In this document: positions 15,569-27,051 of the stretch, in pieces | Position numbering within the stretch: the stretch's first letter is position 1 | Layout of the letters: each line of letters starts with the position of its first letter | Source of the DNA: Owenia fusiformis | Taxonomy: Eukaryota > Annelida > Polychaeta > Sabellida > Oweniidae | Direction: 5' to 3' | Assembly: GCA_903813345.2 (NCBI GenBank) | Contig: CAIIXF020000005.1 | Coordinates: forward strand, 10,607,375-10,671,374 | DNA: 64,000 bases | Notes under the pieces: generated by a model | The model's database searches: none | What the model saw: only the letters and a program-made list of their open reading frames with translations | What the model was told of the DNA's origin: nothing | Program-made: the position numbers and the translations under genes

Positions 15569-15772
15569 CAGGGGCGGATCCAGAAACCAACAAGGGGGGG
15601 GGGGCATATTTGAAGTCTGAAAAAATAATTTGGGGCCCCTAAAATTTTGAAAATTTAAGGCCCATTTTCCTGAAATGTTGACCTAATATAAACAAATATG
15701 GGCTTTAGAGGCCAATTAGAAGGGCCTTTAAAAACATATTGGGCCCCTGGATCCTCCCCCAGATCCGTCAGT
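15569..15772. mobile_element. MITE-like element with GGGGCGGATCCAG end
   Basis: The left end CAGGGGCGGATCCAG and the right end, which on the minus strand reads CTGACGGATCTGGGGGAGGA followed by TCCAGGGGCC, form imperfect inverted termini around about 200 bp. A G run follows the left end. No coding capacity. The class is uncertain. Confidence 0.5.
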
Positions 15773-17922
15773 GATATAGCTGTGTAAATGATGATGATGT
15801 CACAATGACTTGAAATAAGACAAGTCTCTTGAACCCCTTCTCCGTTCTTCTACATTCAGGAGTGAAAGTAATCTGAATGTGACAACCCCCGCCCCCTCCT
15901 CCATCTACTTAACCTTCAGAAGAAAAGGGAATGTGTTTAGAGGGAGGGTGATTACAAGGGCTTAGGAGGGGTCAAAAAGTGTGCAAGACTATGATGCAAG
16001 ACTTAAGTGAACCATTTTCTTATAGAGAGTGCTAAAAATGGACTAGATTTTCCGCATATCAAAAATGTTAAATAAAACAAACAGAGTCCTCAATGCCTTC
16101 ATTTGAAAAGAAAAAAACCCTGGATGAGTCAAGATGGAATATAAGACACACTTGATTTCTATAGTTATCCAATTACCACAATCTCCTGATTTAACTCATG
16201 ACTATTCATAACTATGACATCCCACGTTCCTCCTACTCTAAGGGTGACTAACGATTTCAAGATCTCGTGTGTTCATCTCTATTATTCATAAAATAAACTA
16301 GAAAGCGAAACCATAGAAATTATATATGGATGTTTCTGGTCTCCTCCCTTTCTCTTCTCTTATGATTTCTTATGTTTCCCCATGTTTTTCTTAACTTTTG
16401 ATTAAATGCTCATCATTATAACACTTTCAATACTAGGACGACAATATGACCCCACACTATGTGGTGGGGACATAAAAAGGCTAGGTGATCAGATAATGGG
16501 GACGTAGAGTAGCTACAAGCCCTTGTAACCCCCATTTCCCATATCACCCCACCCCTGCAAGGTGGAGAAGTAAATAAGGGAGATGGGTCCAGAGACTAGA
16601 AACAACAATACCAGAAATCGATAAAATGAAATATGGAAAAGAGCAGATGTCATGAATGCCTATTTCAGTTCTCAATATCTGAATTATAAAATTGATACTG
16701 TACTTCTACTTAATCTACTGCTAGTTATTTGACTGTTATGTACCTGAAACCTCACTTGTCATAGGATAATACAATATAGGTACTAAAATTACTTTTTTGG
16801 TGGACTTTAACAATTTGCCAGATCCGCCAAATTAAAACAGCCATCAAATAAAGTAGAAGTACAGTATTTGAAAAGGCAAGAATGGAGAACTGAAGTTCTG
16901 GATTCAAACTATCTCTTTATGATACAGATGCTTCAGTTAATAGCTTAAACCTATCATAAACTTTATTTTTATATTCACAGGTTATCTTTGGATAGGTCAA
17001 GTTGACATAAAACACTTGGATCGCTTGAGATGCCTCTTGAGCGTACCTTTAATTCTATACCACAAAAGATATTATACGTCTCTATTATTCCACATAGTAT
17101 GGAATAAACGAGAAAAATATAAATCAAAATTCTATTAGACGAACATATACATATAGTCCCAAAGGGGAGTAAAATGTTGAAGGACCTTAAATTCTCAAAG
17201 TCAAAATTGAGGATCCTACCAAGAGTGAACGATAAGATTGGGACGTCTGTTACATCCCATACAGTACTATACTACTACAGTATTCCTATCTCCAGGCATA
17301 TCATGTCTACTTATATTGGAAGTAACATATTTACTTGAGCATACCTTTATGTCTAATTAAAACACAAGTCTGCCTGGGAAAGATGATTATGTTATATTGT
17401 CTCTACATACTCCAGGCAACTTATAAATGTACAGCTGGTCTTGTTGACCAGAAAATACTTAATATAAGTAACATGGGTTGTTCGATTCAATATGAGAAAT
17501 GCTATTACCCTGCAGAGTCTACACGAAGCTTTCTTTTAGGAAACAAAGTTGAATGAATGCAAAGGGTACTTAACTACATGTTATGAAAGATTAGCAATTT
17601 CACCAATTTAAAGCCCAAAATGTATTTTAGCATAACCTGGAGCCATGTTTTATTAGGAACTATCAGAAACAAATAAACATTGGTCTCTATTTTTATCTTC
17701 AATATTTGGAGGGAAAAAGGAGGGTTATACAAGGGCTGGGCATTGTTTGGTGGGTGGACATTGTTTGGCCAAGTCAGATTAGTAATGATGAGAATTTAAA
17801 CAAAAGCGAAAGCCTTGAGAGAAATATTTTTTCTGGTCTGTAATACTATTTCTCTGTTGCAAGTTTTTATAAATAGAAGGGTTACTTATTTACATGGTGC
17901 ATAAACTATAGTGACAAGGCAT

Positions 17923-18060
17923 TAACACGCAAAATGTCACCACCTGCCATTTGCTACAGACATTAAATGCCGAACATCAACTGCCAAACACCAACCACTG
18001 TCCTGTACGAAAATGTTGGAGACTATAAATATTATGTCTCCACTTCTGGTGGCGACATAG
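17923..18060 (-). repeat. Dispersed ~130-bp repeat, copy 1 (inverted)
   Basis: Read on the minus strand, this has GTCGCCACCAGAAGTGG, a GGTTGGTGTTTGGCAGTTGA block, CAAATGGCAGGTGGTGACAT and TTAATGCCTTGTCAC. The same blocks in the same order occur on the plus strand at 25146-25275 and 25773-25897. Confidence 0.75.
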
Positions 18061-18400
18061 TAATCCTCATTTCCAGGCTTTTTCTACATCCATCATGACA
18101 GCATTAAAGGATCTATATTTGGGATCTTTATCTAACAGTGAAGGGAATTTTGATTTCATCGATGAAGGTCAATATCAAGATTAATATCAAAATCAAATAA
18201 GTCACTTGTCTTGTGTTGCTACAGATGAATAGCAAAAATGAATGGCAATAAACACCAATACCAGTAAAGAGATGTTCGATATTCTTTCACTGATATTAAG
18301 TTACATGTTGCACCAATACCCAAATGTTAGATTATCCCAACAGCAATACATGCATATGGTGATAATAGAGTTTTAAAACTAGTTTTCTATTCTTGCTTCA

Positions 18401-18477
18401 AGACCCTGGACCCCCCCCCCCCCCCTATCTACTTTAACAACTGTTGTAAAGTAGATAAGAGAGGGTTTCCAGGGTCT
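18401..18477. repeat. 77-bp foldback element
   Basis: AGACCCTGGA, a long C run and TATCTACTTT form one arm. After a 12-base loop (AACAACTGTTGT), AAAGTAGATA, a G-rich stretch and CCAGGGTCT form the other. An outer pair AAAACTAGT / ACTAGTTTT at 18374-18382 and 18489-18497 extends the inversion. Likely a minimal foldback MITE. Confidence 0.6.
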
Positions 18478-21305
18478 GATGCCAAACTACTAGTTTTGTT
18501 TAGTATCTATGGGGATTAAGCCAAATCAGTCATCCACCTCACCTCCTTATATTCTATAAAGGGTGGCGTGTCTTTCTCGGAATGAAACTAGAAATAAAAT
18601 GTTTTTAATAAAAAAAATTAGTATAGTTATTCATATGACTTTATTGGATAAATATGCATTCTCTGTTATTTCTATAGATAAGTGATATAATCCGCAATAT
18701 TTAGTGTAATTGCTTATTACACTTCCAGACTTCTATTTGTCTGCCTAGGGATAAAGTACATACAACAATTCTTAACTGTTAAATGGTCAATTTTTCGTGA
18801 TTTTTAAAAATTTTTGTTACAGATCATAGGACCAAGTTGCTTCAGTGTTTGAAAGGCAGTAGCCGTGTATCTTCTCGCTATTCCTACTTTATGTCAGCCT
18901 GATTGTGAATGGGGGAATAGAGGGCCCAAATGCAAGGATAAAAGGTCAGGGAATGTCATAGGGTACAGAATGGCAGATATGGCTTCCACAAACGACCGAT
19001 ATCAGGATGAAAGACCAAACATACAGTAAGACATATATCTCCAGATTTTTTACTTGGCTTGAACTGCAAGACATAGACCTTATAGTAACATTTGATGAGG
19101 ACTATCATATATATTATTGAAGTAAGCTAGATATCAAATAAATACAGCTTAACCAGCTGGTCCTTTAGCCTAATTGATTAAAACAGCCATAGAGACAGTA
19201 TCTATGATATAGTATAATAATACATGTAGTATGTTCACCTGTTGCCCTGCCCTAGAAGTATGCTATTATAAAAACTCAATACTCTGGTATAATTGAAATT
19301 ACAGAACATTCGTTGAGTTGCATAATTGCAGCATCTTACAGAGGATTTTCAAATCATTCATGGTTTTCAAATTCCCATCCTAAATGTTTGTCAAATAACC
19401 TTTGAAATGGTGGATATGGCTACATGATGCACACATTTGGTAGATTTTTGGGGGAATTATTTTGCATACATGAATATTTAGAGAAAGCGTTGGACAGGAA
19501 CTTCTTTGAAGATATGAAGTAGTATCATATCAAATTTCTGCCTCCTCTTCCTTATTCTATTTCTCCACCCCCATGTGTGTATTGAAAAGAATGTTAAAGG
19601 GGGAGGGGTCACACATTGTTAGTATAATATAAACTTTACTAAAATATTTGTAGGGGTTCACTTCCCTTTAAATAAATTAATTAGATTCATCATAACTTCC
19701 TTAATTCTACTAAATCCCAAGAATGAAAACTAAATAGAAAATTCAATAATGAAAATGATCAACAATAATTGCGACTTGCCTTAATTATTAATAATATTTT
19801 GAGACTACAATTTATCGAAACACTTAAGGTTAGAATAATCTAGATATGAAATATTTTTTATAAATAGCTTGTCATGAAAAGAACAGTATCTACTAATTAA
19901 TGTGACATTAAAAATGTGATAGCTATACATAGTCATGACTGCTTAATAAAACCACATTAACACCAAGCTGTGTTTCATCATAACGATTATCTCCGTTTAC
20001 TATATGAATAAAGATGTCATATTGACAGCGTCAGTTTTTTAACTCTTTGTCTTTTTTTAGGTTATGGATGAGGATTTCTAATCAATTTATATTTATTCTT
20101 CGCCATATATTGTTATGGCTTCTGTATGAATGAAATATCCCTTGGTGATATGGTCCTGGATTGTGATAAAAAAACGTTAGTGGTTGGGGAGGTTGGGGGT
20201 GGTTATTAGACATTGCTTCTTTTCACAATGGATTATGGGATCCCGGATTTGGGATAGTTGGGGTTTACTTTCCTTATGGCAGGTGTACTCTTGGATCTTT
20301 GGTTTTTCATGCTGTGTTCTGTATCAATTTTCAGTCCTTTCCATTTGGCACTTGTACATACATATCTAAAGCCATCAGTCTTTCCCAAATGAGTGAAATA
20401 TTCTGGACATTTATAATTCAAAACCAATTCTCGAATGTCTAAAACTCATGTTAGGATAACAAGTTTTATGATGCAATGGTTACTTAAGAAAGGTCAATTA
20501 GATGAAATACGTCAAATTATTTTCTGACAGCAGAGTTTCTTCAAAAAAGCATTCAGGAGGCTATAGTAAGAGTACACCTTTCCTTACGATACCAATCAAC
20601 ACCAATACAAAATGAATACCCCCCATTAATCATACAGCAAATGAAATGTACATAACTATCTAAATCAAAATAAAATAGACAAATAGTTCAGTACATGCAC
20701 TAATCCATTCATGTTAACTTAAAAAAAACTCAATTGTATATTTTAATAATTTATGTGTAGAAGTTGAATAAGAGCCTTCAAGTAGACACTTAGAAATTCC
20801 AGGCACGTCATCAAATACTCCTACAGATAGTAATATTAGTACATATAGCAATAAGAAGCAAAGAAGTTGAAATTCAATGATCATAGTGAGGTACCCTTTG
20901 CACATACAATAACATAAGAAATAATCTCCCTTTACATTGACTTGACAATGACAAGGAAGTATGTTTAACAAACAGTTCAACATACCTAAATACACAGTGA
21001 CAGCATTATTTAGGATCTGAAGGAAGGATTGGAGCAAGTAAAACTTAAATGAGGTATTGTCCTTAAGTTTGAAGTCGAAAAGCCCAATGAGAATAGGAAC
21101 TATCATTATGGAATGTCAAATCTAGTGATTGCAGATAGAACAATACACACAGCTACAGGGGGTTCTCTAGAATTTCTGACAATAAAATGGAGAATAAAAT
21201 ACAGGAAAACTGTTTGTTTATTATTTTGAAATTCCATCATGGAGACAGTTGTAGTTTTGCTTTAATATCCTGGACCCCTCCCCCTGATGTACTTCACTGG
21301 TGTTG

Positions 21306-21497
21306 CATGGGCGTAGCCAGAGGGGGGGGGTGCCCCCCCAATAACCAATAAGAATAGAATCCATAGATAGAAGAAAAGAGCTTTAAATGCTTTTTATTTG
21401 AAGCTTCTGGCTCAATTTTGAAGGAAGTTACATCATTGTTTGTAAAATTCAAAACAAATCTTTTTGGAGCTATCGCAACCCCCTGGCTACGCCCATA
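21306..21497. mobile_element. MITE with GGGCGTAGCCAG termini
   Basis: Terminal inverted repeats ATGGGCGTAGCCAGAGGGGG (left) and CCCCCTGGCTACGCCCAT (right) bound about 190 bp with no coding capacity. A clear target duplication is not visible. The termini are of a type common in small non-autonomous elements of marine invertebrates. Confidence 0.7.
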
Positions 21498-21540
21498 TGT
21501 TATATTTGTGAAGTACATACACCCCCAAAATGCAATCTGA

Positions 21541-21663
21541 TTTTCGACGCCATTTCGGTGCCAAATTTCGGTGCCGTTTCGGCACCAAATGGACTGACTA
21601 GTCCGGTGTCGAAAGGTGCCAGAACGGTGCCGAATTTGTTCGATGCCGAAACGGCGTCGAATT
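21541..21663. repeat. CpG-rich cluster of inverted TTTCGGTGCC motifs
   Basis: About 120 bp made of direct and inverted variants of CGGTGCCGAAA (CGACGCC, CGGTGCC, CGGCACC, CGGTGTC, CGATGCCG, CGGCGTCG). The two halves are complementary around GACTGACTAGTC. Many CpG dinucleotides stand out against the AT-rich surroundings. It lies 44 bp from the MITE at 21306-21497. No coding meaning is apparent. Confidence 0.75.
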
Positions 21664-22314
21664 ATATTGGCTGTGTATAAGTGGAGGGCAGTTGCAAGTT
21701 GGTATAAAAATACAGGAGGAAATGGCGTGCTGACTGTACCGATGAAACCTCGTTTCTTTAAAACAGAAATGATCTGTAAGAGTCTCATAGAAGACTGTTC
21801 AAACTCTTCATTCACAAAATAGAAACATCAAAGTCATTAAAACTCATGAAACACTATGTCCCGAAGGCAAATCTGGAAATGACGAATGAAGCAGTTAGAT
21901 ATATGATAGATGATGTATCAAACTAGAATTGATCTGAGCCTAGGGAGTTTTCAAATTGGGCCGGAAATTTCCAATCTTTTTTATGATTACATGATTTATG
22001 TAGAGTTCATCGTGACAATGCTAGTCTTTGAATGGTTTTGCTTAATTCTACTATCAAAGGAGTAGTATTTTATTTTTATATGAATTTATATTTTTGCTTG
22101 TGGTATAAGAAGAGCAGTGGGACACATTATCGGCAGAAATAGTAATCTAAAATGTTCCTTATGACCTTACACTCTTGTATCAAGCTATTGTACATTTCCT
22201 TCTAAGTGGAGGTAAATATATATGGACAGGTAGGGGAATCGATGCAAGCCCAATAATGTCCACTACATTTTATAATTATGATTTGCAAAATTTGAACAAC
22301 TAGACCAATTTTAT

Positions 22315-22465
22315 GGGGGGGGGGGTCACTTCTAGGGAGGTTTCACATTTGAAAACTTCGGCCAAAAATCACTTGAAAAGTGCTCATGACAGAATATGAA
22401 AAACTGCATGATTTTGAAATAATTTTTGACCAAGGGGGTTCACTTTTTAACCCTCCCCCCAGCTA
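22315..22465 (-). repeat. Dispersed repeat, copy B (inverted relative to 13010)
   Basis: On the minus strand this reads GGGGGGAGGGTT, then TTTCAAAATCATGCAGTTTT and CACTTTTCAAGTGATTTTTG, matching the block order at 13010-13150. A G run of about 13 lies at its plus-strand start. Confidence 0.6.
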
Positions 22466-23532
22466 GGAGGCCTGTCCAGTTAAAAAAATGTATGCTGAAA
22501 GTACAAATACTTGATCAAGGGTCAATCAAGATTCAAGATGAAAATGAGAAGATAATAGATCATAATAAAGACCTGAAACTAGAGCCATATGTCAAACTGA
22601 CATTAATGATTGGCCAATACCCTAGCTGTGACCATTGGCATGCAATATCTGCACTTAACATTGGAATGTGCATAGTCCTGAGACTTAGTATAGGTACATG
22701 ACTGCATGTATTTAAGTATAGTTACTTATAAAAACAATCAAAAACATAAACCAGCCTAGTTAACAAGTACAACTGATGGTCTAATCAGTAGATGTTATGC
22801 TCAGATTATTTTTGATCTGATTATAAAAGTACATACTGTGTACCCGGACTGTTTATATGTACTTGACCTAGTTCTGTAAATTCCTACATGGATTTTACCC
22901 TTAGCAAGAGATTGACTTCAGCTTCACTCTCAAAACTAATGATAATTCTCTTATCTAGCCTATGATATACAGTCAGAAAATCATGACACTAAATATTTTT
23001 TGTCTGAGGGTAATACAGCTAGCTGGATTTGTTCGTCCACAGGGCATACATGATCAGTGATGAATCACTAATCAAAGTTATCTGAAGGTAAAGTGACTAA
23101 CTGATTTGACATTTTCCCCTTCCAAAAGCTACTTAATATTATCCAGGGAATAATCAAACATTCACTACTTTTGTTGTTCACGATAGATTAGAGATATACT
23201 GTTGATCTTGATGATAAACATTTTTAAATAATTTTCAGGAATGATTATAATTACCTAAAATAAATGAAATAGGTCTTTATTTTTCAAATTTTAAATGGAT
23301 ATTTACTTTTTTGGGGCAAAAACATAATTAAAAAACAACAACTTTGAAATGACATTTCACCAATGTCAAGTTTTCAACTTTTTGCGAGAAAATGTAAAAC
23401 TAAGACATGACTAGTTAAATATCTATCCCATGAAACAGGAAGTAAAGGTATGTAGATATATAACAGGAAGCAACATGAATATAAAGTAAAGGTGTATAAT
23501 TTATATAACAAAATAAATAAAATATATCCTAC

Positions 23533-23872
23533 CTTGCGGCTTGACTGTCTTTATATGGACTGGGGCCCCGTTTTGACTGACTTGTTTTAACCAAAGCAGG
23601 GCATCACGTAAAGTATATCCAGCTAGTTTTTGGCCTTGCACTTCCAACATAATCTCATCGGGTAATAGTTTACCATTGTGATAGTTTATTTTATCCTGTT
23701 TAATATCTCCTATATAACAGTATTGACCATTATCAGCTCCACCTTTTATTACAATGTTTAGAAGGCCGTCTCTCGATGTGGAAACAATGCTTTCGTGGAG
23801 CTTCGATGTCCAATGTTTCATATCTTTCTGACCCGAAGAAGGGGACGGCTTCTGTTGCTTTGACTTATGCAT
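23533..23872 (-). CDS. MAGI-type scaffold protein, exon 1 (start codon, PDZ0)
   Basis: First coding exon: ATG at 23872, 113 codons plus one base, donor GTAGGATAT (phase 1). After a short basic start (MHKSKQQKPS) it reads KHWTSKLHESIVSTSRDG, then IKGGADNGQYCYIGDIK, LLPDEIMLEVQGQKLAGY and HIKTVKPQG. This is the N-terminal PDZ0 of MAGI proteins, which begin with K-HWTSKVHE-like sequence. Exon 2 (6891-7004) completes the junction in frame. MAGI proteins organise junctional and synaptic membrane complexes through PDZ, WW and guanylate-kinase-like domains. The last two domain types are not in this window. A CpG-rich region about 320 bp upstream may be the promoter. Confidence 0.92.
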
Positions 23873-24184
23873 TTTACCGGGTCATCAAGATATCACCTAG
23901 ATTTAGATCTTGATGTTAGAAAGTTAAATCCATCCATTCTACTAAAATCTCACACCCAAAAAGTGAACATTTCTTCTGTAGGCCAAGTTTGTGTGTTTTT
24001 CAAATGATGATATCCCCGATAAACTATCACCTGATCGTCGAAATCATAGTACGTACATATTCCATGTAACACGTTAAATATAAATAAATCCAATTTATTA
24101 TGGTTTGGAGAATAATAACAACGAAAACAATGTAAAAGTGAACAGGCTTCGAAAAATCACAAAATGTTTTTGAATATAAGCGCT

Positions 24185-24205
24185 TAAATGCGCATGCGCG
24201 AGTTT
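24185..24205 (-). promoter_or_regulatory. NRF1-like palindrome, candidate MAGI promoter
   Basis: TGCGCATGCGCG at 24189-24200 matches the palindromic core bound by NRF1-type factors (known consensus YGCGCAYGCGCR). It stands in a small CpG-bearing patch about 320 bp upstream of the MAGI start codon, in otherwise CpG-poor DNA. Promoter function is inferred from position and motif only. Confidence 0.45.
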
Positions 24206-25145
24206 GATACCGAGAGTGGGTTGGCGATGTCGTAAATATAGCTAAGTGCACGTGTACTTTAAATTAGTGATATCAATTTATTCTCATAAACTGCTTTGAC
24301 ATTTTTAGCACAAAGTTATGCAAAAGATCAGTTCTCAGCCTTCAATTCTTGTTTAAGACAAAAATTTGTCATTGACATGATGATCAATAATCTTGAAGAG
24401 AGAGGGGGGGGGGGTGTTAAGAATTCAAATTGGCCATGTCCATATCCCCTCAAATAGCTCACTTCTGCAATAAGGTATAGGAGATGCAAGATGTCATACT
24501 TAGAATTTATGCATTTTTAGTTGAAATGTATAGAAATATAGATTGAAGTTATAATATGTTATGATTTTTATGAGATCTCAAAAGGATAGGGTACAGAAAT
24601 TATGTTTGGTTTTATGTCTTTTCTACTAATCGCAATGTTATATAAGTTGTGACGGCTATTTTGAAACCTTTAATTAATAAAAATGACAGTCCCCACTCAG
24701 TTTCTTTATATCTACTATTTACTACTGTCTATGGGCTGTTAATTGAGAACTTCTTCAATTTAATATTTTATTTGAGTGACATCTATAATATAATATATGT
24801 TTTATTCGCATATCTTTTTCTCATCATTCAGTCATGGGCAGAGACAGAGTAACATATGATAAAAATTTCCTTCATTTCACAAATAATCTGTAAAATTTTG
24901 GTGATCAACTGTTTTGTCTTGATTTATAAGATTTCAGATAGGCCTACTCCAAATTTACCTGGTGTTACCTTTTGACTCAATACTATTGGTTACTGAGAGG
25001 CCTCACCAGCAATTTATTTTGTCTCCTTTATGAGGATAATCATTTTTTGTGTTTCCCTTTTCATTATGATAATCACTTATTCTGAAATCTTACCCACCAA
25101 GGTTATCATCAGTTGCAGTTGCTTTCCCAATTGATATTATTATGT

Positions 25146-25275
25146 AACCACCACAAGTGGTGACATTGTCATGGTCGCCAACTTTTTTTGTGGATGGTGT
25201 TCGGCAGTTGGTATTTGGTGTCTGTAACAAATGGCATGTGGTGACATTTTGCATAATAATGCCTTGTCACTTATT
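25146..25275 (+). repeat. Dispersed ~130-bp repeat, copy 2
   Basis: It contains CCACCACAAGTGGTGACATT, GTTCGGCAGTTGGTATTTGG, CTGTAACAAATGGCATGTGG and AATGCCTTGTCACT. Same block order as copies at 25773 (plus) and 17923 (minus). It lies in the dynein-MAGI intergenic region. Confidence 0.75.
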
Positions 25276-25772
25276 GTTTTTCCTCTTCCAAAATAATAGT
25301 AGTGGTTCCTTCTCTAAAGTCACTTCTCTAGGCATTTATTGTCCTGCGTTTTTAACAACAGCAAAGAGACAGAAGCCAATCTTATGAAGAAATATTTATT
25401 TCACAATTATATATACAAAATGTGCGATGAGTATTTACATAATTTCTAACATACAAAACCTAGGATCATAATAAATACATGTATCTTTTATAATATTGAA
25501 TAATGAAAATGACTGCAATACTATTATCACTTCTTTTCATGGATTAGGCTATAATCTCAATCTAAAAAAGTCAATTTTGGACCTGCCAAAATCCTCATCT
25601 CATGAGCCTTCTCTAAAATATCACGTATCACATTATTCATGTCATTTGAATAAAGAAAGATAAGTAATTTCAAAAACAGTATATACATAGGAATTATTAT
25701 TCACTGTTTTCCTTATATTTTTTTGAAATTTTACATCATGTATATGTACATAACTTTACATGTCATTTTGTA

Positions 25773-25897
25773 TGTCACCACCAGAATTTTGTTTTCGCTG
25801 GTTGGTATTCGGCATTCAGTGGTTGGTGTTCCACGCTTGGCATCTGTAACAAATGGCAGGTAATGACATGTTGCATGTTAATGCCTTGTTATAAGGA
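25773..25897 (+). repeat. Dispersed ~130-bp repeat, copy 3
   Basis: It contains GTCACCACCAGAATTTTG, GGTTGGTATTCGGCATTCAG, CTGTAACAAATGGCAGGTAA and GTTAATGCCTTGTTA. Same family as the copies at 25146 and 17923. Confidence 0.75.
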
Positions 25898-26479
25898 TGC
25901 AATGGAGAAAACTACACCACATGGTTCAGTACTACAATTTATAAAGAACTCTAATATAAATTACTCTCTCAGTTGTAATCATCTAACAACTATATCACAT
26001 ATGCTCGTAAAATATGGCAGATATTACCAAAATATTTACATGTACTTTTAACAAAAATATTAACAAGTCATGTCCTTTATTTGGCACAATATAAAAATAA
26101 TGATAATTACCAACATCAAAAATGTCTTGTCCTTTCTCACAGTCTCACTCAATTCTATTATATCAGTAAAAACTAAAAAATACACAATAATGTTTTACAT
26201 ACCCTGTTAATTCATTTTCTTTTAATTGAATCAGATGCAACACACATTTTATACTTGAATGACACTTTTAAATCTTGTTCACAAAAGACATGCACATGAA
26301 AATACTGTATCTTTATATTTATATCACAGTCATTGATTCTACAAAGGTTTTTACACTATTGTCTATCTGAGCATTATATGGTACCATTTCTACTTAAAAT
26401 ACAAGTAAACATACATGTACAGTGTACTTGCTTTTGTATTATATTTTTACTTTAATTGACCTCTCTTCTATGTATTTAT

Positions 26480-27010
26480 TCTATGTCATGGGATCACCTC
26501 CTTGGTTGGGACATGGGTCCTCAACTCTGATGTCCATGGTTAGGAGTTTTATACATATGATTGGTAGAAGATATAATATGTAGTCTTCTCCCTCTATTTA
26601 TATTTGTCTCGTAGGATGGGGCTCGTTGGATGGTAGTTCTCTATAATGCCTAGTTTGCAGTGAACACCTAGATTAGTCAACTAGCTGACAGAGTAGGCAG
26701 CCCTCTATATATCAAAAGCCCAAGGGATGGAGCTCCATAGCTGATAGTTCTTATAATACATACTGGTGGTTGGAAGAGAACTGAGTAGTTTAGTCATCTA
26801 ACTGACAGAGAAGGGCAACCCCCCCTATTTATCCAATGCCCCAGGGAATGGGGCTCTATGATTGTTAGTTGTATAATTCATCGTTGGTAGTGAACACAGA
26901 GTAGTTTAGTCGTCTAGCTGACAAAGAAGGGCAACCCCCCTATTTATCCAATGTCCAGGAGGTTCCTTGGTTGGAAGTTCTATAGATAATACATAGTTGG
27001 TGGAATGTCC
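26480..27010. repeat. ~120-bp tandem array containing dynein stop-codon exon end
   Basis: Three to four degenerate copies of a ~120-bp unit lie downstream of, and overlap, the end of the dynein coding region. The copy with GTAGTTTAGTCGTCTAGCTG and CTATTTATCCAATGTCCAGG is the real last exon (codons for [16 protein letters not shown] and stop). Further copies at about 26780-26850 (TTAGTCATCTAACTGACAGA; TATTTATCCAATGCCCCAGG) and 26670-26730 (TTAGTCAACTAGCTGACAGA) keep the same order but are mutated. They should lie in the 3' UTR. Confidence 0.8.
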
Positions 27011-27051
27011 AGTAGTTGATAGTGTTCCCCTCCTAGCACTTGTTTTATAAA
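26906..27051 (-). CDS. Dynein last exon with stop codon
   Basis: 146 bp, phase 1 in, acceptor TTTATTTTCAG. It reads [40 protein letters not shown] and LLCQLDD then TAA, the standard dynein C-terminus. Its final part is the first unit of a tandem array. Confidence 0.96.

Larger units (their letters stand above)
23873..26480. other. Intergenic region between dynein 3' end and MAGI start
   Basis: About 3 kb separates the dynein stop codon from the MAGI start codon, both on the minus strand. It should contain the dynein 3' UTR and poly(A) site, and the MAGI promoter and 5' UTR. Two copies of a 130-bp repeat lie at 25146 and 25773, and a G run near 24404-24414. I see no further gene. Confidence 0.6.

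Noticed and set aside
21294-21815. Minus-strand 173-codon frame
   Set aside because: It runs through a MITE and the CpG-rich motif cluster; its Arg/Gly repeats come from the DNA repeat.
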